A stretch of 64,000 nucleotides of DNA from Adenanthera pavonina (taxonomy: Eukaryota > Streptophyta > Magnoliopsida > Fabales > Fabaceae): the NCBI GenBank assembly GCA_026686845.1, contig JAIVEN010000024.1:3583501-3647500 (forward strand), in the 5' to 3' direction. The position numbers and the translations under genes were made by a program. Every line of letters starts with the position of its first letter. Within the stretch, counting starts at the first letter, position 1. The notes under the pieces are model-generated. The model did no database searches and was not told the DNA's origin. It saw only the letters and a program-made list of their open reading frames with translations. Shown here in pieces: positions 11,884 through 20,992 of the stretch.

Positions 11884-12808
11884 GTTGTTCTCGATTACTG
11901 AGATATTGTCTCACACCCCTCTCCCATGAACTAACCTTTTAGGTGACGGTTCTGGCACTAGTCCAGAGAAGACGTGGGAGTAGCTACATACGTGGGAGTA
12001 GTCTATGTAGCATTTGTAAATTGGATAATGTATCTTGTGCCAAGTAGGATAGAATGGTTTGTAATGAACGCATGGTTATTGATAAGGATTGTTATGGATG
12101 GATGGATGCATGTATGGTTATGTATGTTGCGTGTATGTGTTATGTGTGATGAAAGTTGGAATTGGGCCTGATTGGTGTGTTTTAGAGCCTGTAGCTCATT
12201 TGTCAAATAGGGGTTCCAAGAGGTCAAATCTTAGAGGAGTGGTTCCTTTGGGGTGAAACCTTTTTGGACAAGTTAGTTTGGGGGTTTTGGACCTGTATGA
12301 ATGGTCTTTGAGTGACCAATTGCCTTTGATGGGAATTGGAGGTTGTTAGTAGTGAGTTTCGGTCAATAAGTGACCTAAACGGTGTCAAGGGTCCAGAATC
12401 TCCATACGGAGTTGGATTAAGGTGAAGTTGGTGTCTATGGCTACTTTGGGACTAGATTGACTTGTAGGAGTGGGAATCAAGTCAATCAGAGGTTGGAGCA
12501 TAAAGTTATGCACGTTAGAAGTTAACCCCCGAGTATGAAAGTTGCTGATATGGAATATCAGCATGGGACACCGCGGCTTCAGAGTTCAAGCCACAGTGCT
12601 AGCGAGGCCAGCAGTGGGTGAAAAACAGGGGAGGCCAGAGCCGCGGCGGTACTATAGTGGCCGCGGCCCCAACCTATTTTTTGGCATTTTGAGTTCGTTT
12701 CCTCTATTCTGAAGATTTGGGAAGTTATTTTAAGATGTCTGGGTTGTGTTTGGTTGAATTTTGAAGTTTTTGGTCAAGTCTAGAGGTGTCAGGAGATAGG
12801 GTGTTACA
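11672..12808 (+). mobile_element. Truncated 5' LTR (L1) of the Tekay-like element
   Basis: This matches the 3' LTR from about 17607 to its end: CATTAGTGTAAGGTGAGCTT at the start and GGGTGTTACA at 12799-12808. A PBS follows directly. About the first 1.25 kb of the LTR is missing, because a reversed copia LTR abuts at 11671. It lacks the 424 bp insertion found in the 3' LTR, so that insertion came after the element integrated. A GC-rich block with several CpG sites lies at 12571-12668. Confidence 0.85.
11838..11884. repeat. TA/TG microsatellite in 5' LTR
   Basis: A short run of TA repeats passes into a long TG run. The 3' LTR has the same tract at 17776-17803 but shorter, so the repeat changed length after the LTRs separated. 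Confidence 0.85.
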
Positions 12809-12811
12809 TTT

Positions 12812-12828
12812 TGGTATTAGAGCCATGG
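12812..12828 (+). promoter_or_regulatory. Primer binding site of the Tekay-like element
   Basis: TGGTATTAGAGCCATGG starts three bases after the LTR end. It resembles the tRNA-Met complement TGGTATCAGAGC with one change. This marks where minus-strand DNA synthesis would start. Confidence 0.85.
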
Positions 12829-12953
12829 TTTTGGGCCATTGTTTCTGCTTGACATACTACTTGGCACAATTTTAAATACATAGACTATATTCCCACTGCA
12901 ATGTTAGTCCAGAACCATATAATTGAATGTGTTGTTGCTTGTGTGTAGGAAAA

Positions 12954-14035
12954 ATGTCTCAAAGAAGAAGACCGAATAATAGTGATCTCATGAGGTAAAT
13001 GCTGAGATGCTGGCTGGCCTCAGTAATCAGGTGAACACTCAGGGGAAGACGTTGAATTGGTTGCAAGAGCAAATGGATAGGCAAGAGTAGGATGGAGTGA
13101 ATGAAGAGACCAGCATGTTTATGGATCTGAATACAGGAGAGGATGAGAATGAACATGTGGTAGAGCCTGAGAGGGCCTCAAAAGTTAGAAGAAAGGGTAT
13201 CTCTTCACAATTCAAGGACTTTCAGAAGTTTAATCCTCCGGCTTTTGAAGGTACCATGGATGTTTCATAGACTGAAGATTGGATAGAACAATTAGAGAAT
13301 ATCTTCAGTGTGATGGATTGCACCTCAGAGCAAAGGGTGCTACTGGCAGCATTTAAACTGGAGAAGAAGGCCAAGAGATGGTGGAGGAGTATTCTCCCAA
13401 GTGTTGAAGCGATGAATCCTCCGATGACTTGGGATCAGTTTAAGGAATGGTTCTTTGCATACTATGTCCCTCCAGCCTTAATGATGCAGAAGGAGGCCCA
13501 ATTCCTAACTTTTCAATAAGGGAATCTATCAGTGGACGACTACATTGATCAGTTTCTGGATTTGGTGAAATATTCCACTTATCTGAATAATTACCCTGAT
13601 GATAGGTGGATGGCTCAGAGGTTGTTTGAGGGAGCTCATTCAGAGATTAAGGAGCGGCTATCTATGGTGGAGTTTGTGTCCATTGAGGATTTGTGTGTGA
13701 AGATTCGTGCCCTATACAGACGAATGAAGAAGGCTGAGGAGCATAGAAGGAATTCTATGGTTCGTGCTTTTTCTCACCTAAGACCTACAGGAGGAATCAG
13801 TAAAGGAAGTGATTTAGGTAGTAGTAGCAACGATGGTAGTACAGGTTCTAGTGGAGGAAGAGGTTATCATAATAGAGGCCATCATGGTAGAGGAAGAGGC
13901 AGGTTTGTTCAGGATCAGTCCAACAGAGGTCGGTTTGGCAGAGGACCCTTTTATCGAGGAGGCTTTGAATAGAGGAGTTCCAGTCAGAGTGAGTATGCAG
14001 GAAGGGACTCCACTCCATCTCAGTACAATTTAGGT
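12954..14035 (+). pseudogene. gag: Tekay-like gypsy gag, broken
   Basis: The first ATG (MSQRRRPN) is at 12954. A frameshift follows within 15 codons, and stop codons occur at about 13088, 13268 and 13517. The retrotransposon gag core is clear at 13200-13740 (FNPPAFEG, TEDWIEQLENIF, KKAKRWWRS, MTWDQFKEWFFAYYVP, DDYIDQFLDLVKY). The C-terminal part is Gly/Arg-rich (GRGYHNRGHHGRGRGRF). No zinc knuckle and no aspartic protease follow. The sequence runs straight into the end of RT at about 14040. Gag would form the particle and bind RNA, but this copy cannot make an intact one. Confidence 0.85.
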
Positions 14036-14039
14036 AATG

Positions 14040-14920
14040 CAGCAAATTTGCGCACAAAGCTCAGTACGTATGAGTTTTGGCTACGGGAGGTGAAATTTCT
14101 GGGTCATGTGATCTATGCGGAAGGAGTAGTAGTAGACCCTAGTAAGGTTGAGGCAGTGTTGAATTGGGAGAGACCGCGATCGGTGACTGAAATTCAGAGT
14201 TTTCTGGGATTGGCTGAATATTATCAAAGGTTCATTAAGGGATTCTCTTAGCTTGTTATGCCATTTACTAGACTCACCTGTAAGGACCGATCTTTCATTT
14301 GGGATGACAAGTATGAGAGGGTATTCCAAGAGTTGAAGGTTTGTCTAATGTCCACCCTAGTGCTCATTATCCCTAACCCATCAGAGCCGTTCACTGTTTA
14401 TATGGACGCCTCTAAGAAGGGTCTAGGGTGTGTTTTGTTGCAGCAATGCAGAGTTGTGGTGTATGCTTCAAGGCAATTGAGGCCTCATGAGGAGAACTAT
14501 CCTACTCACGACCTTGAGCTAGTGGCTGTAGTGTTTGCCTTGAAATTGTGGAGGCATTATCTCTGTGGCACTCAGTTTGAGGTATTCAGTGATCACAAGA
14601 GTTTGAAGTATCTGTTTGATCAGAAAGAGCTGAACATGAGGCAAAGGCATTGGGTTGAGTTCCTGGTGGACTATGAGTTTGCTTTGAAATATCATCCTGG
14701 GAAAGCCAACGTTGTGGTGGATATGTTGAGTAGAAAGTCGATCCATATGGCCACAATAATGATAAGGGAGCAACAGTTGTTGGAAAGCCTAAGAGATATG
14801 AAGTTATCCATTAATGTCTATCTTGGAGCACTAGTAATAAGTTCCATTAGTGTATCAAGTGATTTATTGAGGAACATTTGCTATGCTCAGATGGAGGATG
14901 ACTATCTTTTGGGTATTTGA
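14040..14920 (+). pseudogene. pol: Gypsy RT tail, connection and RNase H, broken
   Basis: The reading begins within the RT C-terminal part (EFWLREVKFLGHVIYAEGV, then IQSFLGLAEYYQRFI). A stop lies near 14249. The RNase H domain follows at about 14390-14740: YMDAS, the acidic DLELVAVV, SDHKSLKYLF, and NVVVDMLSR at the end. These give the Asp/Glu/Asp set expected of a gypsy RNase H. The fingers and palm of RT, with the YVDD-type active site, are absent, and so is the protease. This is a deletion derivative that cannot reverse transcribe itself. Transposition would need proteins from another element. Confidence 0.85.
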
Positions 14921-14929
14921 GAACATGTT

Positions 14930-16117
14930 AAAATGGCGGAGACCCAGGACTTTGATATTTTGGAGGATGGTATCATCCGGTACCGTGGTCGGATTTATGT
15001 GTCAAATGTTGCGGGTTTGCGAGAAATTATTTTGGAAAAAGCTCATAAGAGTAAGTATACTATTCACCCAGGTATCACTAAGATGTACCAAGATTTGAAG
15101 TGAGGTTATTAGTGGCTAGTTATGAAAAAGGACATCGTAAAATATGTGGCAAGATGTCTGATCTGTCAAAAGGTATAGATTGAGCACTAATTGCCTGCAG
15201 GTACATTGCAATCTTTGGAGATCCTAGACTGGAAATGGGATAGTGTTTCCATGGACTTTGTGATGGGATTACCGAGAACCTCTTCAGGACACAATGGAAT
15301 ATGGGTCATTGTGGATAGGTTGACGAAGTCGGCCCATTTTCTTCCAATTCGAGAAAGTATTTCGATGTAGAAGTTGGCTCAGTTATATGTGAATGAGATT
15401 GTGAGGCTGCATGGAGTCCCGACAAATATTGTGTCGGACAGAGATCCTAGGTTTACATCCAGGTTTTGGAAATCTCTTCAGAAGGCCATGGGTACGAAAT
15501 TGAGTTTCAGTACTGCTTATCACCCTCAATCGGATAAGCAGACTGAAAGGACTATTCAGACTTTGGAGGACATACTGCAAGCATGTGTTTTAGAGAACAA
15601 AGGTAATTGGGATCAATTTCTGTCATTGGTTGAATTTGCCTACAACAATAGTTTCCACTTGAGTTTGTAAATGGCTCCGTATGAAGCGTTGTATGGCAGG
15701 AAGCGCAGGTTGCCATTGTGTTGGGTTGAACTCGGTGAAAGGAGTCTTTTGGGCTTGGATATTGTGGATCAAACCTTTCGACAAATAGAGAGTATTCGTC
15801 AGAAGCTTCTTACAGCTCAAAGTCGACAGAAGTGTTATGCGGACAGGAGGAGGAGACCATTAGAATTTGATGCTAGAGATCATGTGTTTTTGAAGGTCAC
15901 TCCTACCACTGGTGTTGGAAGATCGATTCGAGCCAAGAAGTTCACTCCGTGGTATATGGGTCCATACCAAATTCTGGAGCGAATTGGGCCAGTAGCGTAT
16001 CGAGTGGCACTACCACTTAATCTTGCTGGATTACATGATGTTTTCCATGTGTCTCAACTCAAGAAGTATCATCCAGATTCGTCTCATATAATTGATGATA
16101 AGGTGGTTCAAGTGTGA
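14930..16117 (+). pseudogene. pol: Gypsy integrase, broken
   Basis: The HHCC zinc-binding region is at about 15040-15175 (YTIHPGITKMY, then ARCLICQKV), with stop codons between and after. The catalytic core spans about 15230-15670. It shows the first Asp in SMDFVMGLPRTS, the second in SDRDPRFTSRFW, and a Glu after HPQSDKQTER. Stops occur at about 15370 and 15668. The C-terminal part at 15671-16117 is open and contains the GPF-like segment (WYMGPYQILERIGPVAYRV) and HDVFHVSQLKKY, which is typical of plant gypsy integrases. Integrase would insert the DNA copy into the nucleus. The triad is readable, but the frame is interrupted several times. Confidence 0.85.
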
Positions 16118-16290
16118 GAGGAATTGACTTTTGAGGTCACGTCGTTACAAATTCTTGATGTAAAAGAGAAGCAGTTGAGGAATAAGACCATAAAGTTGAT
16201 AAAGGTCCTATTGAGTGGTTTGACGTTGAATGATGTCACATGGAAGACCGCAGAATCCATGTGAAGGAAGTATCCTGAGATTTTTGCTTG
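16118..16290 (+). pseudogene. Chromodomain-like integrase tail, broken
   Basis: After a stop at 16117 the same region reads on: EELTFEVTSLQILDVKEKQ, then LRNKTIKLIKVL, then VTWKTAE, then RKYPEIFA. The order (basic segment, LIKVL strand, VTW, YP.IF) fits the chromodomain at the end of chromovirus integrases, which is thought to guide insertion to heterochromatin. The usual aromatic cage residues are partly missing. This is the main support for the Tekay/Del chromovirus call. Confidence 0.6.
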
Positions 16291-16325
16291 AGGTAAGAGT
16301 TGAAATTTTGAGGACGAAATTTTTA

Positions 16326-16339
16326 TAAGGAGGGGAGAG
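16326..16339 (+). promoter_or_regulatory. Polypurine tract of the Tekay-like element
   Basis: The tract TAAGGAGGGGAGAG immediately precedes the LTR start at 16340. It is preceded by TTTTGAGGACGAAATTT, as in other members of the group. Confidence 0.85.
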
Positions 16340-17134
16340 TGTAATACCCCTCATGATATCTTTCTTGGCATTGTGTGCAAGACCGGAGGAAAACAGGATG
16401 AAGGAAGGTTCAAATGGAGTCTGACAGAGCCCCACGCCATGGCAAGAAGTAGGGCCTCTGCGGTAAGAGCATGTCCAGTGGCGTTGTTTCAACTGAAACT
16501 GGTGAAGTCGTGGTGAGATTCAGGATTTTCGTTTAAATCTGGATCATTTTGAACAAATGGAAAGGAAAGAAAATAGAGGAGAACCGAGGGAACTCTGCTA
16601 GGGCTTGCTGGATTCAGCCATTGGGAGTTGCTTTCAACCTCTGGAAGCTTGGATTCAAGTTGGTAAGTGATTTTTACTCCTCCCTCTCCATTTTCTTCGG
16701 TTGAAATTTGGGGTTTCGGTTTTGATGTTAGATCTTCGGTTCTAGTTGAAATCCAATAATTGAAATGGATGAAATGGGATTAAGGAAGTTTGTTTTGGTA
16801 TTCTTGATGCTTGAATGTGAGTTTTGAAGGGATTATATGTGTTTAGAGCTTAACCATAGGTTGTTCTTGGTTGAGAGTATGAGGAATCCGAGTTGTATGG
16901 AATTGCATGATGTTTGAATGGTTCCTAGGAGCTTAATGATTCATGAAAGAGGTATTGGAACCTTGGGTTAGGCTAGGGTGGTTGAATTGTGAAATTTGGA
17001 TATTTGGTATGTTATGATAATCAAAGTATTATGGTATTGTTAAGGTTGTTTGGCTACTCGGGGAAGGCTAGTCGTGGGATTGGCGTTCAAGAAAGCTTGT
17101 GGAACTGGTGTGAGCGTGGTATTGACAACCTAAG

Positions 17135-17505
17135 GTAACCAGGTGTTTGTTTGTTTGTTTGTATTGTATTGTATGATAGTTTGTATATTTGTATATATAT
17201 ATATGCATGTTTCTTTCATACCACGATATTGATATGTGTGTGTGTTGTTTTCTATATATATCGTGGTATACATACAGCTAGATGATGATTTGATGACTAG
17301 GATGATTACATATGAGTTGATGATATTGATGTGACATGACATGATGCATACATGACATTGTGATATGATGATGTTGATTATATGATGATACATGAGCATC
17401 ACCACATGACATTGTGAGATTGTGAAATATGGTGGATTGGGTGGTGATGATGACATGATATACGATGATATGAAATATGATGACATGAGATATGATTAGG
17501 GAGGA
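17135..17505. repeat. Low-complexity GTTT and TGATGA-rich stretch
   Basis: It begins with four GTTT units and a GTATT run, then TA repeats. From 17280 it is dominated by variants of GATGAT, ATGACAT and GATATGA. Reverse-strand open frames across it are low-complexity artefacts. Confidence 0.75.
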
Positions 17506-18517
17506 TAAAGTTTGGATTGCACCTTCCCTAAATCTCCACCAATTCGAGGTGATCCAGGGAAAGGAGAGCCACGGTCTGAGCACTAGTGTAACCTTTGGTC
17601 GGGTTACATTAGTGTAAGGTGAGCTTGGTGATGTCTCGAAATTGGTCTTCACCGACTATTGGAAGGGAGTTACCTATATGAAATATCATGTTATGACGAT
17701 AGCCCATGGTACTAGCTGTGTGCGAGGGAGACATGCATACCATTCATTTCATATTACATTCATGAGTTGCATAAGATATATGTATATATATGTGTGTGTG
17801 TGGTTGTTCCCTGTTACTAAGACATTATCTCGCACCCCTCTCCCATGAACTAACCTTTCAGGTGACAGTTCTGGCACTAGTCCGGAGAAGACGCGGGAGT
17901 AGCTACGTACGTAGGAGTAGTCTATGTAGTATTTGTAAATTGGATAATTTATCTTGTGCCAAGTAGGATATAATGGTTTGTAATGAACGCATGGTTATTG
18001 ATAAGGATTATTATGGATGGATGCATGTATGGTCATGTATGTTGTGTGTATGTGTTATGTGTGATGAAAGTTAGAATTGGGCCTGATTGGTGTGTTTTAG
18101 GGCTTGTAGCCCATTTGTCAAACAGGGGTTCCAATGGGTCAAATCTCAAAGGAGTGGTTCCTTTGAGGTAAAACCACTTTGGACAAATTGGTTTGGGGGT
18201 TTTGGACGCGTATGAATGGTCTTTGAGTGACCAATTGCCTTTGGTGGAAATTGGAGGTTGTTAGTGGTGAGTTTTGGTCAATAAGTGACCTAAAGGTATC
18301 AAGGATCTAGAATCTCCATACAGAGTTGGATTAAGGTAAATTTGGTGTCTATGGCTAGTTTAGGACTAGATTGACTTGTAGGAGTTGAAATCAAGTCAAG
18401 CGGAGGTCAGAGCATAAAGTTATGCGCATCGGAAGTTCACCCCGGAGTATGAAAGTTACTGATATGGAATATCAGCATGGGGTGACGCGGCTTCAGAGTT
18501 CAGGCTGCAGCTCCAAT

Positions 18518-18941
18518 TGTGACATCCAGGCGCTAACGAGGGCGGGGAGTGATCGCCGGTGCAAGAAAAGTAAGGGTTAGATAAAGTGATTAGGCATGGA
18601 CAAGGAGCGGCTCCTGGTAGGCTTCTAAGCGGGAGGGGCATATGAATGAATCGAGTACATACCGGAACGAGAGGGATCCAGAGATTGTATAGGTATGGAA
18701 CTATATGGTTAAAGGATAGCTTAAAGGAATTGATAGGTATTACCTATAACAATAAGGTGTATTATTTTTTTGGTAGCCTATTCCTTAAGAACACCTCAGT
18801 TAAGCGTGCTTGACCTGGAGCATTTCTAGGATGAGTGCCCTCCTAGGAAGGAGGTGTGTGAGTGAGGACAAAGCACATCAAAAGGGCTTGTGTAAGTCTG
18901 TGGGGACAGTCATCATTCCTAAATAGCGGCCGGACGTTACA
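18518..18941 (+). mobile_element. Small 424 bp LTR nested in the L1 3' LTR
   Basis: The insert starts TGTGACATCC and ends GGACGTTACA, so the ends are an 8 of 10 inverted repeat with TG...CA. It is absent from the matching place in the 5' LTR (about 12585-12600) and from the L1 fragment at 5302. The flanks CCAAT (18513-18517) and CTAGT (18942-18946) could be a decayed 5 bp target duplication (3 of 5 match). The interior, with GGGGAGTGATCGCCGGTGCAAG split near 18545 and AGCGTGCTTGACCTGG near 18805, resembles short gypsy-type LTRs. A solo LTR or TRIM is the best call. Confidence 0.7.
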
Positions 18942-19149
18942 CTAGTGAGACCAGTAGCTGGTGAAAAATAGGGGAGGCCAAAGCCACAACGGTACTGTAG
19001 CGGCCGTGGCCCCAACCCATTTTCTGGCATTGGGTTCATTTCTGTTGTTCCGAGGATTTGGGAAGTTGTTTTGAGATGTCTGGGTTGTGTTTGGTTGAAT
19101 TTTGATGTTTTTAATCAAGTCTGGGGGTGTCAGGAGGTAGGGTGTTACA

Positions 19150-19656
19150 GTTTTTGATCCTTAGTGATTTAAGTTTGAATCATGCCCTACACAAGTTAAA
19201 TAAATCTATAAGAAAAATATATCTGTAAGTAGATATACACAGCTTTCCAATGGCATAAAGAATGAATGATTTGCCTCAGTATAAAGTTAGATAAGAATTT
19301 TTAAAGTTATAACCAAAATCCAGGAAAAGAGAAAAATGACCATTTAAACAGTGAAAGTTTAAGTATTAAACTATATCAATTGGTGCAATCAAATACAAGT
19401 TTCATAATTTTTCACTTGTATAGAATATTTCTATATTCATTTGGAGACTTTATTCCCATTAACAACATTTTTTTAGAATTAGTTATGATTTTTCAAATTT
19501 CAGCCAGAAAAATTGATAATAGATAAACAATAAATTTTGAGAAATTTTATTTGTTAGATTTAATCCTTTTAATGATTCAAGCTTCTAAAATGGCTTAATT
19601 AGAAATTAGAAATGCTATACTATTTGGGAAAATGTATGATAAAGTAAGGTGTTACA
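19150..19656 (+). mobile_element. 3' end of a forward L2 LTR
   Basis: It matches the end of the forward L2 LTR at about 24180-24684: GATCCTTAGTGATTTAAGTT, then ATGCCCTACAC, ending AAAGTAAGGTGTTACA. The Tekay-like element ends at 19149, so it probably inserted into this L2 LTR. The upstream half is not preserved. Confidence 0.7.
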
Positions 19657-19854
19657 TAAACACTTGCTCAAACTATTGATTTCATGGTATAACTCAATAT
19701 ACATCCATGAAACCCTAAAAGCTCAAACTTTCTATCTTAAGACTAATCTTGAATCCCATACTTGTTCTTAAGGTTTTTGGCCATGGGGAATCTATTTTTG
19801 GCATAAAAAACATGATATTCCCACTCTAGGACATACTTTTGGTCTAGCCAAACT
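19657..19854 (-). mobile_element. Interior fragment of a reversed L2 LTR
   Basis: It matches about 62555-62760 in another reversed L2 copy: the CTTGTTCTTAAGGTTTTTGG and CATGGGGAATC words are shared. The forward L2 end on its left and the SIRE-like LTR on its right both interrupt it. It probably belongs with 22099-22456. Confidence 0.65.
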
Positions 19855-20936
19855 TGTTTACAAGGCTGACTTCCCAAGAGGGGGGTGAATTAGGAAGATT
19901 GAAATTTTTCTGCACAAAGTGAAATGGGTGAAGATAGCACAGTGTTATGGAAGCAACGTATAAAACAGAGCAAGCTGAAAAGTAAGGATAAGGAGAAGAA
20001 AACTCAGTAATTTATCCTGGTTCGGTCTATCCACTTGACCTACATCCAGTCCCCAAGACAACTCTTGAGATTTTTCACTATACAGCAAGAATTTCAAAGG
20101 GCTTCTTGCTAATGCCACAGTACAACGAGTATGCTCTGTTTCTGGAGCTTTCTCAATCTCTCTAAGCACTTCTACAATGTACTTCCCAATCCCCTTGTGA
20201 TTTCCTCTCACAAGTAAATCTATCTTCCAGACGAAGAGTAGATAGTTTACAAAGATATAACTCTCTTGAATAGAGTAGATATGAAGGTTAAAGTACAGAT
20301 ATTGAAGTTGAGAGGTTAAAAGCTCTTGAGAAGAAGATTTGGCAGAAATTCGGTATATACAAGTTTGATTTTGTTGCCTACAACTTCAAATGATGTTGTA
20401 TTTATAGATTTTGGTCTTAACTATCCGTTAGAGACTAAATCTATCCATTGGGGAAGTTATCCAACGGTTACTCTGAAAAACTATCCATTTACCAACCGCA
20501 TTTAATGTTTCTGACATACTGAAATTTGAATTTTGGTTGGTCAACAGACGATTTTCGAAGGAACCGAAGGTTAAAGCTTCCAACGTTACAGCCCGAAGTT
20601 CGTCTGTTCATGAAGTGAAATTCAAATTTTGAAACGTATAAAATGTTTTCACGTTGTAACATACGAATTTTTAAAAAGAAAGTTTTTCTGTTAAGTATGA
20701 ACAGTGTTTTCAATTTTCTACAGTGCCCTCGAAATTCGAATTTTGGAAGGCCAAAATTCGTCTGTTCCTAGTACGTTCAAAAGGCACGGTGTTACACTTT
20801 CTTCGAAATTTGAATGTTGAAAGAGTGAAGTTCGTCTGTCAGAGCGAATCTTTTCAGACTAACTTCAACATTCAAAGTTACAAAACTCTGTCATTCGTAT
20901 GTCAACATTTCATTCATACAGACTCACAACATTTGG
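19855..20936 (-). mobile_element. SIRE-like LTR, reversed, 3' two-thirds
   Basis: It starts TGTTTACAAGGCTGACTTCC on the plus strand, which is the reverse of an LTR end. It then follows the 728-2370 LTR in reverse: CCTGGTTCGGTCTATCCACTT, a reversed TATAAATA at 20399-20406, and the iterated TTCGTCTG / AAATTCGAATTT motifs. Similarity ends near 20936, opposite about position 1285 of the first LTR. The U3 start is therefore missing from this block. Confidence 0.8.
20399..20406 (-). promoter_or_regulatory. TATA box of reversed SIRE-like LTR
   Basis: TATAAATA on the minus strand, with the same flanking ATGATGTTG context as the copies at 1820 and 36661. Confidence 0.6.
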
Positions 20937-20992
20937 ACATTGTACATACTATGAGATATGGGAGAATATAGATAAAAGTAAGGTGTTACATA
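20937..20992 (+). mobile_element. 56 bp scrap of an L2 LTR end
   Basis: The last 17 bases, AAAAGTAAGGTGTTACA, are identical to the end of the forward L2 LTR at 24684. It lies between two reversed SIRE-like LTR pieces and has no L2 body attached. Confidence 0.6.

Larger units (their letters stand above)
16340..19149 (+). mobile_element. 3' LTR (L1) of the Tekay-like element with nested LTR
   Basis: It starts TGTAATACCCCTCATG after the PPT and ends AGGGTGTTACA. It is 2810 bp long including a 424 bp nested insertion at 18518-18941, so about 2386 bp without it. It matches the truncated 5' LTR over the final third, with scattered substitutions and indels. It contains TG/TA simple repeat, a GATG-rich low-complexity stretch at 17275-17500, and a 12 bp inverted repeat at 17218-17229 and 17258-17269. 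No target duplication can be checked because the 5' end of the element is lost. Confidence 0.85.

Noticed and set aside
17130..17652. Two overlapping minus-strand open frames of 118 and 124 codons
   Set aside because: They cross GATG-rich low-complexity sequence inside an LTR. The composition explains the lack of stops.
18456..18641. A 61-codon minus-strand frame
   Set aside because: It spans the junction of the L1 LTR and the nested 424 bp LTR, so it cannot be an old gene.
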